Shown here one piece after another: positions 1 through 4,242 of a stretch of DNA of 6,947 nt; the first letter of the stretch is position 1, and every line of letters starts with the position of its first letter. Under the pieces are notes generated by a model, which searched no databases, was not told the origin of the DNA, and worked only from the letters and a program-made list of their open reading frames with translations. The translations under genes and the position numbers were made by a program. The stretch spans positions 1-6,947 of the forward strand of contig CAMHMM010000098.1 in the NCBI GenBank assembly GCA_946186215.1. The letters run 5' to 3'. The DNA comes from an uncultured Ruminococcus sp. GTDB taxonomy: Bacteria > Bacillota > Clostridia > Oscillospirales > Ruminococcaceae.

Positions 1-563
1 GATGCCGAACCGTTGGCGCAGTCAAGACCGACCTTTACACCGTCAAAGGGTCTTGTGGGAATGCTGAGAAGATGACCGATATATCTGTTCCTGCCCGCAG
101 AATAGTCGATAGTCCTGCCGATAGCCTCTCTTACAGCATAGGGCAGATCAGCGGAAGCCGAGTCGATATATTCCTCGATCTTTGCCTCGATCTCAGGCTC
201 AATCTTCTGCCCGTTTGCACGCATGATCTTAATTCCGTTATCATAATAGGGATTATGGGATGCGCTTATCATAATGCCGCAGTCAAAGCCGTCGGTACGC
301 ACTACATACGATACAGACGGAGTCGTGGTAACATGGAGCAGATAAACATCTGCGCCTGATGAAACAAGTCCTGCAGACAGTGCATATTCCAGCATATAGC
401 TTGAAAGACGGGTGTCCTTGCCGATAGCGATCCTTACCTTTTTATCCGGATGCTTTGTGCCGTAGTACCAGCCAAGATAGCGCCCCACCCTGAATGCCTT
501 TTCACTTGTGAGAGCAACATTTGCCTCGCCTCTGAAGCCGTCCGTTCCGAAATACTTTCCCAT
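1..563 (-). CDS. glmM: Phosphoglucosamine mutase GlmM, amino-terminal part (3' end outside window)
   Basis: GlmM converts glucosamine-6-phosphate to glucosamine-1-phosphate in the cytoplasm, the step that leads to UDP-GlcNAc for peptidoglycan. Reading leftward from the ATG at 563-561, 187 codons are visible, under half of the roughly 450 usual for the family. The protein opens with MGKYFGTDGFRG, the GlmM signature, and carries the active-site loop GIMISASHNPYYDNG; by family knowledge the phosphorylated serine is S102 (residues 100-103 are SASH). The substrate/phosphate-contacting TDGFRG and the GKDTR stretch (residues 48-52) are also intact. The reading frame is open to the window edge, so metal-binding and sugar-binding domains lie outside. 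A purine-rich AGGAAAAGGG ribosome site sits about 9 bases before the start. It is divergent from the SGNH hydrolase gene. Phosphomannomutase is the alternative, but the opening motif favours GlmM. Confidence 0.93.
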   Translation of the reverse strand, partial: MGKYFGTDGFRGEANVALTSEKAFRVGRYLGWYYGTKHPDKKVRIAIGKDTRLSSYMLEYALSAGLVSSGADVYLLHVTTTPSVSYVVRTDGFDCGIMISASHNPYYDNGIKIMRANGQKIEPEIEAKIEEYIDSASADLPYAVREAIGRTIDYSAGRNRYIGHLLSIPTRPFDGVKVGLDCANGSA

Positions 564-616
564 TATATCAAACCCTTTTCCTAAGTTTTCGTATAAATGT
601 CATACTTATTTATTAT

Positions 617-645
617 ATAATATTTCCCGCCGAAACTCCATACAA
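617..645 (-). promoter_or_regulatory. Probable sigma-A promoter for glmM
   Basis: On the minus strand TTGTAT (645-640) and TATTAT (622-617) are separated by 17 bases. The -10 matches consensus at five of six positions, but the -35 only at three. Transcription would start about 45-50 bases before the glmM ATG. The AT-rich context makes chance matches likely, so this is moderate evidence. Confidence 0.4.
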
Positions 646-650
646 TTTTT

Positions 651-687
651 GCACAAATAATCCGCATCAAAAGCAGTATATTTGTGC
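651..687. repeat. Perfect 9-bp inverted repeat upstream of the glmM promoter
   Basis: GCACAAATA (651-659) is repeated inverted as TATTTGTGC (679-687), with a 19-base centre. There is no T-run next to it, and it lies just upstream of the predicted glmM -35, so an operator-like site is a better guess than a terminator. The binding protein is unknown. Confidence 0.4.
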
Positions 688-754
688 GGCAGTGCATATT
701 TATACGGTTTATGCGCAAAATGCAGTCAGAACGGCTTATAAATATACTGTTATC

Positions 755-800
755 TATACATTGATAATAATGATTGACAAGAGATTATTGATAGTGTATA
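755..800. repeat. Repeats over the SGNH promoter: ATTGAYA triplet and interrupted dyad
   Basis: ATTGATA (760-766), ATTGACA (773-779) and ATTGATA (787-793) form three direct copies with start-to-start spacings of 13 and 14 bases. The same stretch has a dyad with exact common centre: TATACA (755-760) pairs with TGTATA (795-800), and AATAAT (766-771) with ATTATT (784-789). Both overlap the -35 and -10 elements, so a protein bound here would affect the promoter. The region is very AT-rich and part of this can be chance. Confidence 0.35.
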
Positions 801-802
801 AT
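774..802 (+). promoter_or_regulatory. Consensus sigma-A promoter for the SGNH hydrolase gene
   Basis: TTGACA (774-779) and TATAAT (797-802) both match the housekeeping consensus at six of six positions with the ideal 17-base spacer. The start of transcription should lie near 809, giving a leader of about 60 bases. Such a perfect promoter would be strong unless repressed, which makes the overlapping repeats more interesting. Confidence 0.8.
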
Positions 803-830
803 AACAATAGCACTACGATCATTGGACGAA

Positions 831-866
831 ATGAAGAAAAGAACTTATAACAAATCAAAAAGGTGA
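831..866 (+). CDS. Possible 11-residue basic leader peptide ahead of the SGNH hydrolase
   Basis: Downstream of the predicted transcription start, an ATG at 831 opens a frame reading MKKRTYNKSKR that ends at TGA 864-866. That stop codon lies inside the ribosome binding site of the hydrolase gene (AAAAGGTGAT, 858-867), five bases before its ATG. If translated, ribosomes ending here could couple to, or block, initiation at 872. The only candidate ribosome site for the leader itself is a weak TGGACGA just before the ATG. The length is short enough to arise by chance, and nothing else supports expression. Confidence 0.2.
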   Translation: MKKRTYNKSKR

Positions 867-871
867 TCTGA

Positions 872-1774
872 ATGAACCGTGTAATCATCACAGCGGCGGC
901 GCTTTGTCTGCTGATATCATCAAATAACGCGGTGTCGGCGTTGGAAGCCGGAAAGCCGTCATATCCCGTAGCCGAAACAGGCACTGCCGGACAATTATCC
1001 GAGGATAACAAGCCGTCCGAAAAGGATACAGCCGATGCCGATACACCAGATGATACTGCCAAAACAGCAGAACAAAAGGAACAGGAAAAGAAGCCAAAGA
1101 AGAAGAAGAAAAAGATCATAAAACAGAAGAAGATAGTTTATGTCACCTATGCGGAATATTTCAAGGACAGCCTTTTTGTTGGCGACTCGATCTGCAGCGG
1201 CCTGAAAATATACAGAGGGCTCCTGAACACACGGATCGTTGCCGCGAAGGGAAATGTTGCAGCGCGGTCGCTTTCCGATTATACATTCCCGTATGATTCC
1301 GATTCCCGCGGGGAGCTGGATGCCTACAGCATTGCTGCTCTGCGGAAGCCGAAGGATATCTATATCTGGATGGGCATGAACGATATCAATGTGGTGAGCG
1401 AGGAAAGCTTTGTTGCTCATCTTGAAAGCATCACGGCGAATTTCAGGAAAGTCTCCCCCGACAGCATGATACACATTGTGTCCATCACGCCCATTTCGAG
1501 AAATCACAAGTGGAATTACAGCTGCGATGGCAGCAACAAAATAAAGCGCTATAACGCCGCAGCAGAAAGAGCCTTTTCCGAGCGCGATGATGCTGACTGG
1601 ATAAATGTCCATGATGCACTTGCAGACAGCGACGGATATCTTCTCCCTGCATACAGCGGCGGTGACGGGCTCCATCTTTCTTCAAGTGCTTATTTTGCGG
1701 TGCTCAGGAGCATTTATCAGCACAAAGCCGCAGCTGCTGCTGCCAACGAGTTGACGAATGACAGCGAAAAATGA
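872..1774 (+). CDS. Secreted SGNH/GDSL-family hydrolase with charged linker
   Basis: A 300-residue protein that is probably an exported esterase or deacylase acting at the cell surface; the substrate cannot be told from sequence. Residues 1-23 look like a signal peptide (short basic start, hydrophobic AAALCLLI core, VSA before the predicted cut after A23). Residues 24-95 form a disordered-looking linker: acidic and Asp/Thr-rich at about 44-72, then lysine-rich at about 73-87 (KKPKKKKKKIIKQKK). The catalytic domain starts at about 96. SGNH blocks are complete: GDS with nucleophile S106, glycine G127, GMND with N170 for the oxyanion hole, and DGLH with D265 and H268. The C-terminus ends in an alanine run and a polar tail. 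The start is supported by AAAAGGTGAT eight bases upstream (from the AGG core). It is a single gene with its own promoter and terminator. Related domains remove O-acetyl groups from peptidoglycan or polysaccharides, which is only a possibility here. Confidence 0.85.
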   Translation: MNRVIITAAALCLLISSNNAVSALEAGKPSYPVAETGTAGQLSEDNKPSEKDTADADTPDDTAKTAEQKEQEKKPKKKKKKIIKQKKIVYVTYAEYFKDSLFVGDSICSGLKIYRGLLNTRIVAAKGNVAARSLSDYTFPYDSDSRGELDAYSIAALRKPKDIYIWMGMNDINVVSEESFVAHLESITANFRKVSPDSMIHIVSITPISRNHKWNYSCDGSNKIKRYNAAAERAFSERDDADWINVHDALADSDGYLLPAYSGGDGLHLSSSAYFAVLRSIYQHKAAAAAANELTNDSEK

Positions 1775-1828
1775 GCCATTATCCCTTGTCAAAAAGTCTT
1801 TATCAGCTTTTCAGGGTATCAGCAAAAC

Positions 1829-1858
1829 GCCGTCCGGTCGGTTGATCGACCGGACGGC
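1829..1858. terminator. Strong hairpin terminator between convergent genes, probably two-way
   Basis: GCCGTCCGGTCG (1829-1840) pairs perfectly with CGACCGGACGGC (1847-1858): a 12-bp GC-rich stem with a six-base loop. On the plus strand it is followed by TTATCTTATTT; on the minus strand it is followed by GTTTTGC. It lies 54 bases after the hydrolase stop and 17 bases beyond the end of the MATE gene, so it can serve both. Confidence 0.85.
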
Positions 1859-1875
1859 TTATCTTATTTCTGCAC

Positions 1876-3204
1876 TCACTTTCTCTTGCGCTCGGACTCT
1901 GTTTTACGCATAAATGCAATAAAATTCATTGAAAACGCACCTATCCATGCAAGTATCTCAGCATATGCGGTCGCTTTGAATCCTATGACAGGCAGCAGGA
2001 TAATAATTGCAGGTATCCTGAGAGCCATCTCAGCAAATCCTGACAGCATGGGTATAAGCGGATGCCCCAGTCCCTGTGCAGCACTGCGGTAGATAAATAA
2101 CAGATTCAACAGAATAAGCCCACACCCGCATATTTTCAGATAATCGGCCGCAAGAAGTATAGTTTCATCCCCGTTCAGCATAACCCCAGCCAGCTGTTTT
2201 GACAAAAAAATCATTGCAGAACCCAGACAGATATACGAGATCACTGCGATATGTACGCCTGTGCGGACACCCTGTCTGATGCGCCCGCGCCTGCCCGCAC
2301 CATAATTCTGACTGACAAACGGCGAAACTGCAAAACCCGCCGTAAGTGCCGGCAGCATGAAAAGATTGAGATATCTGCTGCAGACAGAATATGCAGATGT
2401 ATATTCAACTCCGCAGCCGTTTACATGGCCCTGCACCACCATACAGCCCACTGCTGTGACAGAGTTCATAAACGCCATAAGTACGCCATTTTTAAGCAAA
2501 AGCACAGACAATGCATCATTTCTTTTAAAATCGCTGCGAGTGATGCGGAGTTTCTTTATGCGCCAAAGCTTAACAAAGCATATATATGCAGAAACGCCCT
2601 GTGAAATGACAGTTGCCGCTGCCGCGCCCTCCACTCCTGTATGAAGTATAAATACCGCAGCGCAGTCCAGCGTAATATTCAACACTGAGGAAACGATTAT
2701 TGCCGCAAAGGGCGTTTTACTGTCGCCAATGGAGCGCAATATCCCCGAAAACAGGTTATAGGCCACAGTAGCTGCAAGGCCACCGAAGATGATATAGCCG
2801 TATCTGAGGCTGTCCCGCAAAATGACCTCATCGGTATTCATGGCGATGATAACGGGCTTCAAAAGCACACAGCCGATAAATGTCAGTATGACCGTGATCA
2901 CCGCCGACAGCTTTACCGAAAGAGCTATTGATCTTCTGACGGAACTCATATCCCCCGCACCGTAATTCTGAGCGATTATAACTGCAAAACCGTTTGTTAT
3001 TCCCATAGAAAAGCCGATTATCAGCAACGACATGGATGACAGGTTGCCCACGGCTCCAAGCGCATTGTCTCCGAGCCCCTTTCCTACTATTGCAGTGTCT
3101 GCCAATGCATATATCTGCTGCAAAAGGTTAGTGAGCAGCATGGGGAAGAAAAATCCCAGAAGTGCCGCAGATACCTTTCCCTCCGTAAGATCATGATTTT
3201 CCAT
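1876..3204 (-). CDS. MATE-family multidrug/sodium-type efflux transporter
   Basis: A 442-residue inner-membrane antiporter of the MATE family, which exports cationic drugs, dyes or metabolites using a sodium or proton gradient. The length is typical (about 440-460). The sequence is hydrophobic throughout and fits 12 membrane helices in two homologous halves. Family marks seen: P21 followed by LLQQIYALADTAIVGKGLG (residues 27-45), QNYGAG at 79-84 and again at 299-304 (equivalent points in the two halves), RSIGDSKTP at 157-165, and RSAAQGLGHPLIP at 373-385. The C-terminus is basic (RKTESERKRK). The ATG at 3204 is chosen because GAGGTGAT lies five bases upstream; an in-frame ATG at 3246 would add 14 residues not typical of the family. 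The gene is divergent from an AraC-type regulator with operator-like repeats between them, suggesting control by that regulator. The exported compound is unknown. Confidence 0.92.
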   Translation of the reverse strand: MENHDLTEGKVSAALLGFFFPMLLTNLLQQIYALADTAIVGKGLGDNALGAVGNLSSMSLLIIGFSMGITNGFAVIIAQNYGAGDMSSVRRSIALSVKLSAVITVILTFIGCVLLKPVIIAMNTDEVILRDSLRYGYIIFGGLAATVAYNLFSGILRSIGDSKTPFAAIIVSSVLNITLDCAAVFILHTGVEGAAAATVISQGVSAYICFVKLWRIKKLRITRSDFKRNDALSVLLLKNGVLMAFMNSVTAVGCMVVQGHVNGCGVEYTSAYSVCSRYLNLFMLPALTAGFAVSPFVSQNYGAGRRGRIRQGVRTGVHIAVISYICLGSAMIFLSKQLAGVMLNGDETILLAADYLKICGCGLILLNLLFIYRSAAQGLGHPLIPMLSGFAEMALRIPAIIILLPVIGFKATAYAEILAWIGAFSMNFIAFMRKTESERKRK

Positions 3205-3208
3205 AGAT

Positions 3209-3216
3209 ATCACCTC
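3209..3216 (-). promoter_or_regulatory. Ribosome binding site that fixes the MATE start
   Basis: On the minus strand GAGGTGAT ends four bases before the ATG at 3204; its AGG core lies about nine bases away. It is an almost ideal match to the 16S tail and settles the start against the upstream in-frame ATG at 3246, which would place this site inside the coding region. Confidence 0.85.
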
Positions 3217-3246
3217 ACAAGGTAATATATCACACACTGCGGACAT

Positions 3247-3279
3247 TTTATATCTGAAATCTTGAATTTATACCTGAAA
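3247..3279. repeat. Operator-like 13-bp direct repeats between the araC-type and MATE genes
   Basis: TTTATATCTGAAA (3247-3259) and TTTATACCTGAAA (3267-3279) are identical at 12 of 13 positions and offset by exactly 20 bases, about two helical turns. AraC-family proteins commonly bind direct half-sites about two turns apart. The -35 of the regulator's own promoter (3262-3267) lies between the copies. Read on the minus strand, each copy ends in TATAAA, and the one at 3252-3247 could act as a weak MATE -10 without a good -35. Binding by the adjacent regulator is inferred. Confidence 0.6.
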
Positions 3280-3290
3280 AGTGATATAAT
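3262..3290 (+). promoter_or_regulatory. Extended -10 promoter for the AraC-type regulator
   Basis: TTGAAT (3262-3267) and TATAAT (3285-3290) are 17 bases apart, and TGA directly before the -10 makes an extended -10 (TGnTATAAT). Transcription would start near 3297, giving a leader of about 36 bases. The downstream direct-repeat copy occupies the spacer, so occupied operator should repress this promoter. Confidence 0.75.
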
Positions 3291-3332
3291 CAGATCAATG
3301 CAGCGGATAAAGCAACGAAAGGGAAGGACAGT

Positions 3333-4073
3333 ATGAAAGCAAGGAATGAGTTAAACAGACATCTTTACCGCCAAAAGATGGATAATGCTGAAATATCGCC
3401 TGATAATTCACAATATGAGCTTTATGATCTTATATGCCGCGGTGATACCGAAGCAGTCGCCGCATACTCCTTTCAGGAAGCGCTTTGCAATATGGCGGAT
3501 AAGCGGACATTATCAAGGGATAAGCTGAGAAATCTCGCCTGTCACTTCCTGCTTTGTGCATCAACCATTGCAGCCGCCTGCATGGATTCGGGAATGGGAC
3601 AGACAGAAGCATATACACTGGCTGATATCTATATAATAAAGGCAGATGAATGTAAAACAGCCGACGGGATATACGCACTTTACAAAGATCTGTGTGCAGA
3701 TTTTGCCGAGCGGATGCATGAAATACGCAAAGAAGCGGTCATATCTCTCCATGTCCGAAAATGTATAGACTATATCTATGAAAATCTGGGCTCCGACCTT
3801 TCCGTGAATTCACTTGCAGAAAAAGCAGGTCTGCACCCAGCCTATCTTTCAAAACTGTTTTTACAGGAAACGGGCATCAGGCTAAAGCGCTTTGTTAAGG
3901 AAGCAAGGGTAGATACAGCCCAAAACCTTCTGCGTTACACCGATCTTCCATATCCTGTAATATCCACATCTCTCGGCTTTTCCACACAGAGCGCGTTTAT
4001 CGCAGTATTCAGGGAAATAACAGGCACCACACCTAAGACATACAGGGAAACAAATTATGTGCTTCATAAATAG
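3333..4073 (+). CDS. AraC/XylS-family transcriptional regulator
   Basis: A 246-residue cytoplasmic DNA-binding regulator. The C-terminal domain (about 138-240) has both helix-turn-helix units: DLSVNSLAEKAGLHPAYLSK (155-174) for the first, and PVISTSLGFSTQSAFIAVFREITGTTPKTYR (208-238) for the second, including the conserved GF, F and P-xx-YR signature. The amino-terminal half (about 28-130) is helical with KLRNLACHFLLCASTIAAAC and EAYTLADIYI, a pattern I associate with YesN-like AraC proteins of Firmicutes; it may be the sensing or dimer part. There is no cupin arm or response-regulator receiver domain. The ATG at 3333 has GGGAAGGA at 3321-3328. It is divergent from the MATE gene across 128 bases with repeats suited to its binding; control of itself and of the transporter is inferred. 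The ligand is unknown. Confidence 0.9.
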   Translation: MKARNELNRHLYRQKMDNAEISPDNSQYELYDLICRGDTEAVAAYSFQEALCNMADKRTLSRDKLRNLACHFLLCASTIAAACMDSGMGQTEAYTLADIYIIKADECKTADGIYALYKDLCADFAERMHEIRKEAVISLHVRKCIDYIYENLGSDLSVNSLAEKAGLHPAYLSKLFLQETGIRLKRFVKEARVDTAQNLLRYTDLPYPVISTSLGFSTQSAFIAVFREITGTTPKTYRETNYVLHK

Positions 4074-4090
4074 CAGCCTTATGATGTCTC

Positions 4091-4118
4091 AATAATTTCA
4101 CACCCGAAATAATTTTTT
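4091..4118 (+). terminator. Weak AT-rich terminator after the AraC-type gene
   Basis: AATAATTTC (4091-4099) pairs with GAAATAATT (4106-4114) at eight of nine positions (one A-A mismatch) around a six-base ACACCC loop, and six T residues run through 4113-4118. It is 17 bases after the stop. The low GC content means termination may be partial, allowing some read-through into the HD-GYP gene. Confidence 0.45.
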
Positions 4119-4136
4119 CATACAGCCGAAAAACTA

Positions 4137-4165
4137 TTGAAATCCGGAGCTGTTTGTGCTATACT
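4137..4165 (+). promoter_or_regulatory. Extended -10 promoter for the HD-GYP sensor gene
   Basis: TTGAAA (4137-4142) and TATACT (4160-4165) are 17 bases apart, and TGC precedes the -10 (TGnTATACT). Each hexamer differs from consensus at only one position. The start of transcription should be near 4172, giving a leader of about 70 bases. It shows that the HD-GYP gene can be transcribed independently of the regulator gene upstream. Confidence 0.75.
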
Positions 4166-4176
4166 TTAATGTAACA

Positions 4177-4234
4177 GTGAGCAGTGCCGCAGCAAGCCGC
4201 AAAGCTCACATCCGTCATACTTCCTGAAAGGGAG
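4177..4234 (+). promoter_or_regulatory. Structured leader with hairpin over the ribosome site of the HD-GYP gene
   Basis: GTGAGC (4177-4182) can pair with GCTCAC (4204-4209) around a 21-base loop. A second hairpin pairs CTTCC (4220-4224) with GGGAG (4230-4234), including one U-G pair, across a five-base loop. GGGAG is the core of the ribosome site AAAGGGAG, eight bases before the ATG at 4243, so this fold would partly hide it. The helices are short and could be incidental; no known riboswitch class is matched. Confidence 0.35.
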
Positions 4235-4242
4235 AAATGGTA

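Larger units (their letters stand above)
564..871. other. Divergent intergenic region between glmM and the SGNH hydrolase gene
   Basis: This 308-base AT-rich stretch has no convincing protein gene longer than a dozen codons. It holds a probable leftward glmM promoter (617-645), a 9-bp inverted repeat (651-687), a rightward consensus promoter (774-802) overlapping ATTGAYA repeats, and a possible 11-codon leader reading frame (831-866). Between about 690 and 750 I see nothing recognisable. Confidence 0.7.

Noticed and set aside
72..359. Plus-strand 95-codon frame opposite glmM
   Set aside because: It is antisense to highly conserved GlmM sequence, with no domain or ribosome site.
754..1119. 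Minus-strand frame with a poly-phenylalanine start, opposite the SGNH gene start
   Set aside because: The F-rich start mirrors the A-rich lysine codons; it has no ribosome site and crosses the rightward promoter.
995..1675. Long minus-strand open frame opposite the SGNH hydrolase (226 codons)
   Set aside because: It is wholly antisense to a gene with intact catalytic motifs, has no ribosome site or recognisable domain, and its leucine/phenylalanine run is the complement of the lysine codons.
3205..3246. Upstream ATG at 3246 as the MATE start
   Set aside because: It adds 14 residues not typical of the family and would bury the excellent GAGGTGAT site that belongs to the ATG at 3204.
4096..4131. 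Second regulator site: TTTCACACCCGAAA and TTTCATACAGCCGAAA upstream of the HD-GYP promoter
   Set aside because: The two copies differ in internal spacing by two bases, one lies in the terminator hairpin, and neither matches TTTATAYCTGAAA well.
4172..4242. Cyclic-di-GMP (GEMM-type) riboswitch in the HD-GYP leader, suggested by GCCGCAAAGC
   Set aside because: The GCAAAGC string recalls the GEMM core, but the GGCAAACC segment, GAAA tetraloop and receptor helix are missing and the leader is too short.
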